Position numbers and translations under genes: made by a program. The notes under the pieces are model-generated. The model did no database searches. It saw only the letters and a list, made by a program, of their open reading frames with translations, and was not told where the DNA came from. From Olsenella sp. (lineage in GTDB: Bacteria > Actinomycetota > Coriobacteriia > Coriobacteriales > Atopobiaceae), in assembly GCA_015062715.1 (NCBI GenBank), contig SUUD01000018.1, positions 1 to 16,696 of the forward strand: a stretch of DNA of 16,696 bases, given 5' to 3'. This document shows, piece after piece, positions 6,149 to 16,003 of the stretch (its first letter is position 1; each line of letters opens with the position of its first letter).

Positions 6149-6236
6149 TTTTCAACACCACCGCCCACCCTCTTCCATATAATGAGTTTTCGACATTTTT
6201 GGAAGACAAGGGTTGGTACCAATGGACTTTTCGACA
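6149..6236 (+). promoter_or_regulatory. Cluster of three TTTTCRACA motifs at the dnaA promoter/start
   Basis: TTTTCAACA (6149-6157), TTTTCGACA (6187-6195) and TTTTCGACA (6228-6236) occur in the same orientation with starts 38 and 41 bp apart. They bracket the dnaA -10 element and extend into the first codons of dnaA. They resemble DnaA boxes altered at positions 3 and 6, and would suit DnaA autoregulation or binding by the upstream GHKL/winged-helix protein. The repeats are seen directly; the binding protein is unknown. Confidence 0.5.
6178..6183 (+). promoter_or_regulatory. dnaA promoter -10 element
   Basis: A perfect TATAAT lies 38 bp before the dnaA ATG. No good -35 hexamer is at standard spacing (TTCAAC at 6151-6156 is 21 bp away), so activation or a motif-dependent promoter is possible. 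Confidence 0.5.
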
Positions 6237-7736
6237 AAAGCTGAGGCTGAGGCGCTGTGGAGCGACGCGGTCGACGCGCTCGCCCACGACGGCATGCCCA
6301 GCTCACGCACGGCATTGCTCGAGGGATGCGACCCCCAGGGCTTCGACGGAGGCACCCTCACGGTCGTCGCCGCGTCGCGCTTCATGAAGATGCAGGTGGA
6401 GAAGAGCGCGAGGGAGGTCGAGGAGGCCCTCGCGAGAATCGCCTACGAGCCCGTGACGCTCGTGGTCGAGGCCGCGGCACAGCCCGCCACGCCGGTGAAG
6501 ACCCACTCCGAGATATCCCAGTCCGAGCTCTCGTCCCTCTCGTCCTCCATCACCGGCGCCACCCAGCCGGTCGCACCGGATCTCGCGCCTCTCGCTCCTG
6601 CCCCCGCGGCCGAGGAGCGCAAGGTCGCGAACGTCCTCGTCGAGGAGATCACCGAGGAGGACTCAAAGCTCACCTTCGACCGCTTCGTCGAGGGCGAGGA
6701 GAACATGCTCGCCCTGCAGACCGCCAAGCAGGTCGCCGACGGCGAGAACAAGACCTACAACCCCCTCTTCATATATGGGAAGAGCGGCGTGGGCAAGACG
6801 CACCTGCTCAAGGCCATCCAGAACTACATCGCGAAGAACGAGCCGTCGCGCATCTGCGTGTACAAGGCCGCGGGCGACTTCATCAAGGACTACACCTCGG
6901 CCCTGCAGGACCGCTCGAAGGGCGTCATGGAGGAGCTCGAGCAGTCCTACCGCGACGTCGACGTGCTCATCGTCGATGACGTGCAGAACCTCAAGGGCGC
7001 CGCGAGCACCATCCGCTTCTTCTTCAGCACCTTCAACTACCTCAAGGACCACGGCAAGCAGATCGTCATGGCGGCGGACGAGTCGCCCATGCAGCTGGGC
7101 CTGGGGGAGAAGGGCTTCGACGAGCGCGTCACGAGCCGCTTCGACTCGGGCTTCACCTGTCCCATCCAGGCCCCCGACTACGAGCTCAAGCTGGCGCTCG
7201 TGCGCACCTTCTACACGCAGATGAAGGAGGACGCCGTCAACGAGCACCTGCGCGGCTACGAGGGGACCATCTCGGAGGAGAACCTCAACCTCATGGCCGA
7301 GCGGTCGGGCACCAACATCCGCGTCATCCGCAGCTTCTGCCAGTCCTGCCTGCTCGAGGCCACGAAGTGCGAGAAGGAGGGACGGGCGCTGGCGCGCGAG
7401 GACATCCTGCGCATCGCGAACCGAAAGTTCGCCAACGCCACGCGCACGCTCAGCATCGAGCAGATCCAGCGGGCCATCGAGCAGGAATACCAGATCAACC
7501 ACAACGACCTCGTCGGCGGCAAGCGCACCAAGGAGATCATGGAGCCGCGCCACATCGCCATCTGGCTCACCCGCGAGCTCACCGACAACACCCTCGAGGC
7601 GATCGGCAAGCGCTTTGGCGGGCGCAGCCACGCCACGGTGAAGCACAGCATCCAGTGGGTCGACGACTCCATGCGCGAGAGCAGGGTCTTCTACGACCGG
7701 ATCACGCACCTGCGCGACACCCTCACCGAGGAGTGA
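6222..7736 (+). CDS. dnaA: Chromosomal replication initiator DnaA
   Basis: A 504-residue AAA+ initiator that binds origin DnaA boxes, unwinds DNA and recruits the helicase. Domain I is residues 1-85 (AEALWSDAVDALAHDGMPSS...FMKMQVEKSAREVEEAL). A variable domain II linker follows (about 86-140). AAA+ domain III has Walker A GKSGVGKT (186-193) and Walker B VDVLIVDDVQN with D252/D253. Domain IV ends with the DNA-binding signature GKRFGGRSHATVKHSI. There, S469, H470 and A471 replace the usual Asp-His-Thr, an unusual change in base-contacting residues. The ATG at 6222 is preferred over the in-frame TTG at 6213 because an AAGGG site lies 9 bases upstream of it. It follows the GHKL-ATPase gene by 83 bp. 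Confidence 0.98.
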   Translation: MDFSTKAEAEALWSDAVDALAHDGMPSSRTALLEGCDPQGFDGGTLTVVAASRFMKMQVEKSAREVEEALARIAYEPVTLVVEAAAQPATPVKTHSEISQSELSSLSSSITGATQPVAPDLAPLAPAPAAEERKVANVLVEEITEEDSKLTFDRFVEGEENMLALQTAKQVADGENKTYNPLFIYGKSGVGKTHLLKAIQNYIAKNEPSRICVYKAAGDFIKDYTSALQDRSKGVMEELEQSYRDVDVLIVDDVQNLKGAASTIRFFFSTFNYLKDHGKQIVMAADESPMQLGLGEKGFDERVTSRFDSGFTCPIQAPDYELKLALVRTFYTQMKEDAVNEHLRGYEGTISEENLNLMAERSGTNIRVIRSFCQSCLLEATKCEKEGRALAREDILRIANRKFANATRTLSIEQIQRAIEQEYQINHNDLVGGKRTKEIMEPRHIAIWLTRELTDNTLEAIGKRFGGRSHATVKHSIQWVDDSMRESRVFYDRITHLRDTLTEE

Positions 7737-7892
7737 TGTGGAAAGGGCAGGTCATCTCTGTTCATAAGTAGAAGAAAGCGTGACGGTATCTGTTGACAGC
7801 GCGCCGCGCCGAGGGGAAACGTTCAAAGGGAAGAGATGTTAGAGATAACGGCGACAACAACTGGAGGTGCCGCCACCTCGTGAATTCGGGAG

Positions 7893-7901
7893 TTATCTAC
7901 A
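7893..7901 (+). promoter_or_regulatory. DnaA-box-like 9-mer next to DnaA-trio
   Basis: TTATCTACA differs from TTATCCACA only at position 6 and lies 12 bp upstream of the trio-like run, in the orientation seen in the B. subtilis unwinding module. Confidence 0.55.
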
Positions 7902-7913
7902 CTTCAACAATGC

Positions 7914-7927
7914 TTACTATTACTACT
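7914..7927 (-). promoter_or_regulatory. DnaA-trio-like element
   Basis: The plus strand reads TTACTATTACTACT. Its complement read 3'-5' is AAT GAT AAT GAT GA, matching the 3'-[G/A]AT-5' triplets that DnaA engages as single strands in the basal unwinding system described for B. subtilis. It is preceded by a DnaA-box-like site and followed by AT-rich DNA. The pattern is seen directly; function is inferred. Confidence 0.55.
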
Positions 7928-7992
7928 CAAGAACTAGGTACTTATATCTTTAGATAGAAGAAAGACGCTCACGCACAAGGGAAAGGGTCGTC

Positions 7993-9087
7993 ATGAAGTT
8001 CACCGTCAGCCAGTCCGCGCTCTCGAAGGCCCTCGGCATCGTGTCGAAGGGCATGGCGACCAACTCGACGCTGCCGTTGCTCTCGGGCATCGACATCCAT
8101 GCGGAGGGTGGGGTGCTCGAGTTCCGCACCACCAACCTGACCATCTCCGTCCGCCACAAGATCGCGGCGAACGTCGAGGAGCCGGGCGAGACCGTCGTCT
8201 CGGGCAAGATCCTCGCCAATATCGTCAAGACCCTCCCTGACGCGGCGGTCTCCTTCTCGTCCGAGGGCAGGAGCCTCACCATCTCGTGCGAGAAGAGCAC
8301 CTTCAAGCTCAACACCCTCGACCCGGCCGACTTCCCCGACTTCCCCGACTTCGCCCTCGCCGAGTCCATCGAGCTGCCCTGTGACGAGCTCTCCAAGATG
8401 GTCGACCGCGTGTACCGCGTCACCTCGAAGGACAACACCAGGCCCATCCTCTCGGGCATCCTCATGCACGTGGAGGCCGGCACCATCCGCCTGGTCGCCA
8501 CCGACTCCTACCGCCTCGCCCTGTGCGACGCCGCGGTCGACGCCCCCGGCTCGTTCGAGATGATAGTCCCCGGCGTGGCCTTCCACGACGTCCTCACCCT
8601 CCCCTCCGACACGGGGAAGATCCTCATCGGCAAGACCGACAGCCAGGTGGTCTTCGTCTTCGGCAACACCACGTACGTCACGCGCAAGATCGAGGGCAAC
8701 TACCCCAACTACCGCCAGCTGCTCCCCACCGAGTGCTCCACGTCGGTGACCGTCAACGTCGGCACGCTGGCCGCCGCGCTCAAGCGCGTCTCGGTCATCT
8801 CGCTGTCCAACCCCTCCATCCGCTTCGACATCGACGCCGCCTCCGGCACGGTGCGCCTCACCGCCACCTCCCCCGACCAGGGCGAGGCGACCGAGGTCAT
8901 CCCCGCCGAGATCGAGGGCAGGAGCATGGCGATCGCCCTCAACTACCACTACGTCTTCGACTGCGTCAACGTCGAGGCGGGCGACCGCGACATGAAGCTC
9001 GAGCTCAAAGAGTCCATGCAGCCGGGCATCTTCCGCTCGCACTCCGACGTCGACTACCTCTACCTGCTCATGCCCGTCCGGATGTAG
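7993..9087 (+). CDS. dnaN: DNA polymerase III beta subunit (sliding clamp)
   Basis: A 364-residue clamp that tethers polymerase III and other factors to DNA as a ring-shaped dimer. It begins MKFTVSQSALSKALGIVSKG and contains TLPLLSGIDIHA. The second domain has NTRPILSGILMHVEAGTIRLVATDSYRLA. It ends YLYLLMPVRM, the C-terminal strand typical of beta clamps. A short in-frame repetition (DFPDFPDFA) occurs near residue 116. An AAAGGG site lies before the ATG, and the bases GGGTCGTCATGAAG around the start are identical to those around the start of the GHKL-ATPase gene. recF starts 4 bp after the stop, so dnaN-recF-dciA look like one transcript. Confidence 0.98.
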   Translation: MKFTVSQSALSKALGIVSKGMATNSTLPLLSGIDIHAEGGVLEFRTTNLTISVRHKIAANVEEPGETVVSGKILANIVKTLPDAAVSFSSEGRSLTISCEKSTFKLNTLDPADFPDFPDFALAESIELPCDELSKMVDRVYRVTSKDNTRPILSGILMHVEAGTIRLVATDSYRLALCDAAVDAPGSFEMIVPGVAFHDVLTLPSDTGKILIGKTDSQVVFVFGNTTYVTRKIEGNYPNYRQLLPTECSTSVTVNVGTLAAALKRVSVISLSNPSIRFDIDAASGTVRLTATSPDQGEATEVIPAEIEGRSMAIALNYHYVFDCVNVEAGDRDMKLELKESMQPGIFRSHSDVDYLYLLMPVRM

Positions 9088-9091
9088 CACC

Positions 9092-10180
9092 GTGGCGCTC
9101 AGGGTCAGCTCGATCTCGCTCGTCAACTTCAGGAGCTTCGAGAGCTTCGGGGTCATGCTCGACCCCGGGCTCACCGTGCTCGTCGGCGGCAACGCCGTGG
9201 GGAAGACCAACACCGTCGAGGCCCTGCAACTCATCACGACCGGCAGGTCGTTCAGGAGGCCGCGACCGCAGGAGCTGCTGCGCGAGGGGGCTTCCGAGGG
9301 ACGCGCCGAGGGCAGGATCGAGGGTGACGGCCGCGTCATCGACGTGGAGTGCGAGATTTTCCAGGGAAAGCGCCGCTTCAGGCGCAACGGCAAGACCTGC
9401 CAGGCATCCGACCTCATCGGAACCCTCATGTCGGTCCTCTTCTGCCCCGACGACCTGACCCTCGCGAAGGGGTCGGCGTCCTGGCGGCGCCAGGAGATTG
9501 ACACCTTCGGGGCCCAGGCGAGCCTGGGCTACGACAAGGTCACGCGCGCCTATGCCAAGGCGGTCGAGCAGAGGAACAGCTTCCTCAAGGGGGAGTGGGC
9601 CGACGACGTCTTCCTCGAGGCATGGGACGAGACGGTCGCGCTTGGCGCGGCCACGCTGCTCTCCCACCGCATGGCACTCTTCTCCCGCATCGAGGCGCGC
9701 TTCTCCGAGATCTATCGCGAGCTCTCCGGCGGCGAGCGCGCCAGCGCCACATACGTGGCCTCGCTCGGGGAGGACGTGATGGGGAAGACCAAGGCAGAGC
9801 TCCAGGGCCTGATGCTCTCGGCCCTGGCCCGCGCCCGCGAGGACGACCTGCGCCGCCAGATGACCACGGTGGGACCCCACCGCGACGACATCGAGTTCTC
9901 CATCGAGGGCAGGCCCGCGCGGACGTACGGGTCGCAGGGCCAGCAGCGCTCGATCGTGCTCGCCTGGAAGATGGCCGAGGTCATGGTATCGAAGGACATC
10001 GTCGGCGAGTTGCCGCTCCTGTTGCTCGACGACGTCATGAGCGAGCTCGACGCCGAGCGCCGCCAGGCCATGATCGCCTTCGTCGAGGCGGGCATGCAGA
10101 CGGTCGTGACCACCACGAACCTGGGGTACTTCCCCGACGAGCTGCTCTCGCGCGCGAAGGTGGTGCGCTACGATGGCTGA
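9092..10180 (+). CDS. recF: DNA replication/repair protein RecF
   Basis: A 362-residue SMC-like ATPase that, with RecO and RecR, loads RecA at single-strand gaps. Walker A is GGNAVGKT (32-39), after LVNFRSFESFG, the usual RecF N-terminus. The RecF/ABC signature is SQGQQRS (281-287), and Walker B is LLLLDDVMSELD with D313/D314 followed by the D-loop. The start is GTG, 4 bp after the dnaN stop, without a strong ribosome binding site of its own, so translational coupling is likely. The stop overlaps the dciA start by 8 bp. Length is normal for the family. Confidence 0.97.
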   Translation: MALRVSSISLVNFRSFESFGVMLDPGLTVLVGGNAVGKTNTVEALQLITTGRSFRRPRPQELLREGASEGRAEGRIEGDGRVIDVECEIFQGKRRFRRNGKTCQASDLIGTLMSVLFCPDDLTLAKGSASWRRQEIDTFGAQASLGYDKVTRAYAKAVEQRNSFLKGEWADDVFLEAWDETVALGAATLLSHRMALFSRIEARFSEIYRELSGGERASATYVASLGEDVMGKTKAELQGLMLSALARAREDDLRRQMTTVGPHRDDIEFSIEGRPARTYGSQGQQRSIVLAWKMAEVMVSKDIVGELPLLLLDDVMSELDAERRQAMIAFVEAGMQTVVTTTNLGYFPDELLSRAKVVRYDG

Positions 10181-10718
10181 CCAGCCGCGCGAGGGGAGAA
10201 GGGTGTCCCTGGGCGAGGCCCTCGAGGGGGTCATGTCCTCGGAGGCCTTCACCCGCTACACCGGCAACGAGCGCGCCGCCCAGGCGTGGTTCTCGGCGAA
10301 CGGCGACTTCGAGCACCGACACACGCGCGGCGTCTTCCTCAACGAGTCGGGACGCCGTGGCGTCGCGCCCGTGCTCATCGTGTATGTGGACAACAAGTCC
10401 ATCGAGTACGACCTTCGGGCCGACAAGGACATCTACCTCGTGCGCCTCGCCCACTATGGCTTCGAGGTGTCCGACGTCGAGTTCAAGCTCTCGCGAACCG
10501 CCTCCGGCGTGCGCTACGAGCCGCCCACCCCGCAACGTCAGGCGCCGCCCGCGCTCGTGGACCTCACGCCCGAGGAGCTGGAGGAGATTGACGAACAGGT
10601 GGCCGTCCTCGAGGGGGAGATGCGCGAACGGGTGCGCAGCGCAATGATTTCGTCCCTGCGTCGTGAGAAGACGTCAGAGACGCAAAAAACAAAAACCTCC
10701 CCTCAGAATGGCTCATAG
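10173..10718 (+). CDS. dciA: DciA-type helicase-interacting protein (DUF721)
   Basis: A 181-residue protein in the usual recF-gyrB slot of actinobacteria. Residues about 10-110 fit the DUF721/DciA core: SLGEALEGVM, then the central tryptophan in AQAWF, HTRGVFLNE, a beta segment VLIVYVDNKSIEYDLRADKDIYLVRLAHYGF and VSDVEFKLSR. DciA is the predicted ancestral operator/loader of the replicative helicase DnaB in bacteria lacking DnaC/DnaI. No dnaC/dnaI homologue appears here. The C-terminal third is charged and probably disordered (LTPEELEEIDEQVAVLEGEMRERV). It overlaps recF by 8 bp, implying coupled translation. The family call rests on context plus pattern, so it is somewhat less certain than its neighbours. 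Confidence 0.85.
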   Translation: MADQPREGRRVSLGEALEGVMSSEAFTRYTGNERAAQAWFSANGDFEHRHTRGVFLNESGRRGVAPVLIVYVDNKSIEYDLRADKDIYLVRLAHYGFEVSDVEFKLSRTASGVRYEPPTPQRQAPPALVDLTPEELEEIDEQVAVLEGEMRERVRSAMISSLRREKTSETQKTKTSPQNGS

Positions 10719-10749
10719 GGCCTCTCAAGCATAGTTCCACCATAATTCT

Positions 10750-10780
10750 CCATCGTTTTGCGCCCTGCCACGGGCGATGG
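10750..10780 (+). terminator. Possible hairpin in dciA-gyrB spacer
   Basis: CGCCC (10761-10765) pairs with GGGCG (10772-10776), and CCAT (10750-10753) can extend it by pairing with ATGG (10777-10780) across a 7-base bulge. It is followed by only a few T's, so it may be a weak terminator or leader structure before gyrB. Confidence 0.3.
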
Positions 10781-10792
10781 TGTCGTTTGGAG

Positions 10793-10798
10793 TAGAAT
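10793..10798 (+). promoter_or_regulatory. Possible gyrB -10 element
   Basis: TAGAAT lies 38 bp upstream of the gyrB start, directly after the spacer hairpin. No convincing -35 element was found at 16-18 bp. Confidence 0.3.
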
Positions 10799-10836
10799 CT
10801 GAAAGGTTGAAACGTACCCCAAACGAGAGGAATGCC

Positions 10837-12792
10837 GTGGCAACTAAGTCCAAGAGCGGAAACTACGATTCCGGGGACATCAAGATCCTCGAGGGCCTCG
10901 AGGCGGTCCGCAAGCGTCCGGGCATGTACATCGGCACCACGTCGGCCGCGGGCCTGCACCACCTCGTGTGGGAGATCGTCGACAACTCCGTCGACGAGGC
11001 CATGGCCGGCTACTGCACCAAGATCAAGGTCACGGTGCATCCCGACAACTCGATCACCGTCGAGGATAACGGACGTGGCATCCCCGTGGCCAAGCACCCC
11101 CAGAAGCGCAACATGTCCACCCTCGAGGTCGTCCTCACGATTCTCCATGCGGGCGGCAAGTTCGACAACAACGCCTACAAGGTGTCGGGCGGCCTGCACG
11201 GCGTGGGCATCTCGGTCGTCAACGCCCTCTCCAAGAAGCTCGTCGCCGAGGTCAAGCGCGACGGCGCCATCCACCGCATGGAGTTCTCGCGTGGCAAGAC
11301 CACCAAGAAGATGGAGGTCGTCGGCAAGTCCAAGGCCACGGGCACCACGGTGACCTTCTGGCCCGACGAGGAGATCTTCGAGACCACCACCTACAACTTC
11401 GACACCCTGCACGACCGCCTGCAGGAGACCGCCTTCCTCAACAAGGGGCTCAAGATCACCCTCGTCGACGAGCGCGAGCTCACCCCGCGCGTGGTCGAGT
11501 TCTGCTACGCGGGCGGCATCATCGACTTCGTCAAGTTCCTCAACGAGGGCAAGGACATCCTGCCCGGCCTCTCCCGCCCCATCTACATCGAGGGCAAGTC
11601 CGACCCGGAGGCCCCGCTGGCCCAGAAGGGCGAGGTCGAGGTCGCGCTCCAGTGGAACCAGGGCTTCTCCGAGCAGGTGCTGTCGTTCGCCAACGACATC
11701 TACACCGACGAGGGCGGCATGCACCTCACCGGCTTCCGCGAGGCCCTCACCAAGGCCATCAACGACTACGGCCGCAAGAACAACATCATCAAGGAGAAGG
11801 ACGCCAACGTCACCGGCGACGACATCAAGGAGGGCCTGACCGCCATCGTCTCGGTCAAGCTGCCCGACCCGCAGTTCGAGGGCCAGACCAAGGCAAAGCT
11901 CGGCAGCTCCTACATGCGTGCCCTCACCAACAAGGTCGTCTCGCGCGGCATGTCCGAGTATCTCGAGGAGCACCCCAACCAGGCCAAGGAGATCGTCAAG
12001 AAGGCCCAGCAGGGCGCCAAGGCGCGTCTCGCCGCACGCAAGGCCCGCGAGGCCACGCGCCGCAAGGGCCTGCTCGAGAGCGCGAGCCTGCCCGGCAAGC
12101 TCGCCGACTGCTCGGTGCGCGACCCCGAGATGACCGAGCTCTTCATCGTCGAGGGCGACTCCGCAGGCGGCTCGGCCAAGATGGCCCGCGACCGCTCCAT
12201 CCAGGCGGTCCTGCCCCTGCGCGGCAAGATCCTCAACGTCGAGCGCGTCCAGAAGGACCGTGCCTACTCCTCCGAGACCATCCAGTCGCTCATCACCGCC
12301 ATCGGCACGGGCGTGGGCGAGGAGTTTAGCCTCGAGAAGGCCCGCTACCACAAGATCGTCATCATGACCGACGCCGACGTCGACGGCGCCCACATACGCA
12401 TCTTGTTGCTTACCTTCTTCTACCGCTACATGAAGCCCATGATCGACGCCGGCTACATCTACGTGGCCCAGCCGCCGCTATACCAGATCAAGCCCAAGGG
12501 CCGCAAGGGTGGCAAGTACCTCTACACCGACGAGGAGCTGGCCATCGAGGCCTCCAAGTTCGAGGATTCGTCCAAGTACACGGTCCAGCGCTACAAGGGC
12601 CTGGGCGAGATGGATCCCGAGCAGCTCTGGTCGACCACCATGGAGCCCAAGAACCGCATCATGCTCAAGGTCACCATCGAGGACGCCATGGCCGCCGACC
12701 GCGCCGTGTCCGACCTCATGGGCAACCAGGTCGAGAAGCGCAAGGACTTCATCCAGACGCACGCAAAGGACGTGCGCTTCCTCGACATCTAG
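10837..12792 (+). CDS. gyrB: DNA gyrase subunit B
   Basis: A 651-residue ATPase subunit of DNA gyrase, which with GyrA introduces negative supercoils. The GHKL ATPase domain has EIVDNSVDEAMAGYC (46-60), DNGRGIPV (77-84) and GGLHGVGISVVNALS (118-132). The TOPRIM domain has EGDSAGGSAKM (from E439), with the metal-binding DADVDGAH at 512-519. The C-terminus (YKGLGEMDPEQLW) matches the family. The open frame continues upstream to 10777, but the GTG at 10837 is preferred. A GAGAGG site lies 6 bases before it, and the encoded ATKSKSGNYDSGDIKILEGLEAVRKRPGMYIG aligns with usual GyrB starts. The length indicates the short form without the insertion seen in E. coli GyrB. Confidence 0.98.
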   Translation: MATKSKSGNYDSGDIKILEGLEAVRKRPGMYIGTTSAAGLHHLVWEIVDNSVDEAMAGYCTKIKVTVHPDNSITVEDNGRGIPVAKHPQKRNMSTLEVVLTILHAGGKFDNNAYKVSGGLHGVGISVVNALSKKLVAEVKRDGAIHRMEFSRGKTTKKMEVVGKSKATGTTVTFWPDEEIFETTTYNFDTLHDRLQETAFLNKGLKITLVDERELTPRVVEFCYAGGIIDFVKFLNEGKDILPGLSRPIYIEGKSDPEAPLAQKGEVEVALQWNQGFSEQVLSFANDIYTDEGGMHLTGFREALTKAINDYGRKNNIIKEKDANVTGDDIKEGLTAIVSVKLPDPQFEGQTKAKLGSSYMRALTNKVVSRGMSEYLEEHPNQAKEIVKKAQQGAKARLAARKAREATRRKGLLESASLPGKLADCSVRDPEMTELFIVEGDSAGGSAKMARDRSIQAVLPLRGKILNVERVQKDRAYSSETIQSLITAIGTGVGEEFSLEKARYHKIVIMTDADVDGAHIRILLLTFFYRYMKPMIDAGYIYVAQPPLYQIKPKGRKGGKYLYTDEELAIEASKFEDSSKYTVQRYKGLGEMDPEQLWSTTMEPKNRIMLKVTIEDAMAADRAVSDLMGNQVEKRKDFIQTHAKDVRFLDI

Positions 12793-12806
12793 AACCGAGC
12801 GCGATG

Positions 12807-12865
12807 CCTTGTGTTCCTCCACGCCCTCAGCACTTCGTGAAATCGGGCTTAGGAGGAACACAAGG
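12807..12865 (+). ncRNA. Structured stem-loop element, copy 1 (after gyrB)
   Basis: CCTTGTGTTCCTCC (12807-12820) pairs perfectly with GGAGGAACACAAGG (12852-12865) around a 31-nt core. Within the core, GCCC (12823-12826) pairs with GGGC (12845-12848), and CAC (12831-12833) pairs with GTG (12837-12839) around TTC. The core matches copy 2 after gyrA at 23 of 31 positions, while the outer stems are unrelated. No U-tract follows, so it does not look like a simple terminator. It lies in the 157-bp gyrB-gyrA spacer. I do not recognise it as a known RNA family; whether it acts as RNA or DNA is not known. Confidence 0.7.
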
Positions 12866-12904
12866 TGAGCGTGAGGGTCTAGATGGGGAGGAAGAGGCAC
12901 GGCC

Positions 12905-12934
12905 TTAGACAGGTGCTAACAGCCAAATTATGCG
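12905..12934 (+). promoter_or_regulatory. Weak candidate gyrA promoter
   Basis: TTAGAC (12905-12910) and TATGCG (12929-12934) are 18 bp apart between the stem-loop element and the gyrA start. Match to consensus is poor, so gyrA may be read mainly from the gyrB promoter. Confidence 0.25.
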
Positions 12935-12949
12935 ACGAAAGGTAACAAC

Positions 12950-15706
<2,757 letters not shown>

Positions 15707-15726
15707 CGTCCACCTGCCTCAACATG

Positions 15727-15789
15727 GGCCCACCACATTCCCACGAGCTCAGCGCTGCGCGAAGTCGCTCTTAGGGAATGTGGTGGGCC
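15727..15789 (+). ncRNA. Structured stem-loop element, copy 2 (after gyrA)
   Basis: GGCCCACCACATTCCC (15727-15742) pairs perfectly with GGGAATGTGGTGGGCC (15774-15789) around a 31-nt core homologous to copy 1. Inner pairings are GAGC (15745-15748) with GCTC (15767-15770), and CGC (15753-15755) with GCG (15759-15761) around TGC. The 3' side is followed by TTCTTGATTT, so termination of gyrA is possible for this copy. The shared core with compensatory changes and unrelated outer stems marks it as one family with copy 1. Confidence 0.7.
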
Positions 15790-15862
15790 TTCTTGATTTG
15801 ATGACCACTCCTTGTCGAGGAGCGCCTCCCCCTCCTCGTCGCTTTGGTCAAGGGGGACGGGT

Positions 15863-15952
15863 GACCTGTCATTGGGGACGGTTCTGTTTGACAGGTTTTG
15901 GGGTCAAGGGACCCCAAAACCGGTCAAACAGAACCGTCCCCAATGACAGGTC
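15863..15952. mobile_element. 90-bp near-perfect palindrome (REP/MITE-like dispersed repeat)
   Basis: Arms of 43 bp (15863-15905 and 15910-15952) are complementary with a single mismatch (15893 against 15922) around the 4-base loop AAGG. Sub-blocks include GACCTGTCATTGGGGACGG and GGTTTTGGGGTC with their complements. This type of sequence resembles REP/MITE-like palindromes that recur in genomes, sometimes beside REP-associated tyrosine transposases, but no transposase is present here. It lies between convergent gyrA and the bifunctional-nuclease gene and could also stop transcription from both sides. The palindrome is certain; mobility is inferred. Confidence 0.6.
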
Positions 15953-16003
15953 CGGGGCGAGTGTCCCACCGCCGGGGAAGTGAATGAGCAAGCGCACCGG
16001 CGA

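Larger units (their letters stand above)
7737..7992. other. dnaA-dnaN intergenic region, candidate oriC unwinding site
   Basis: A 256-bp spacer, much richer in A/T toward its dnaN end than the flanking genes. It contains DnaA-box-like 9-mers, TGTTCATAA (7759-7767, one mismatch on the minus strand) and TTATCTACA (7893-7901, one mismatch). It also has a small hairpin GAGGTG/CACCTC (7864-7879), a DnaA-trio-like run (7914-7927), an AT-rich stretch with the inverted repeat TATCT-TT-AGATA (7945-7956), and the direct repeat TAGAAGAAAG at 7769-7778 and 7955-7964. Position and content fit the origin. Experimental origin mapping is not available from sequence alone. Confidence 0.7.

Noticed and set aside
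7793..7798. TTGACA as -35 of a dnaN promoter
   Set aside because: No -10-like hexamer lies at suitable spacing; the following sequence is GC-rich.
12807..12865. Copy 1 of the stem-loop as an ordinary Rho-independent terminator
   Set aside because: It lacks a U-tract on the 3' side, has a large structured 31-nt core, and shares that core with copy 2, which a plain terminator would not require.
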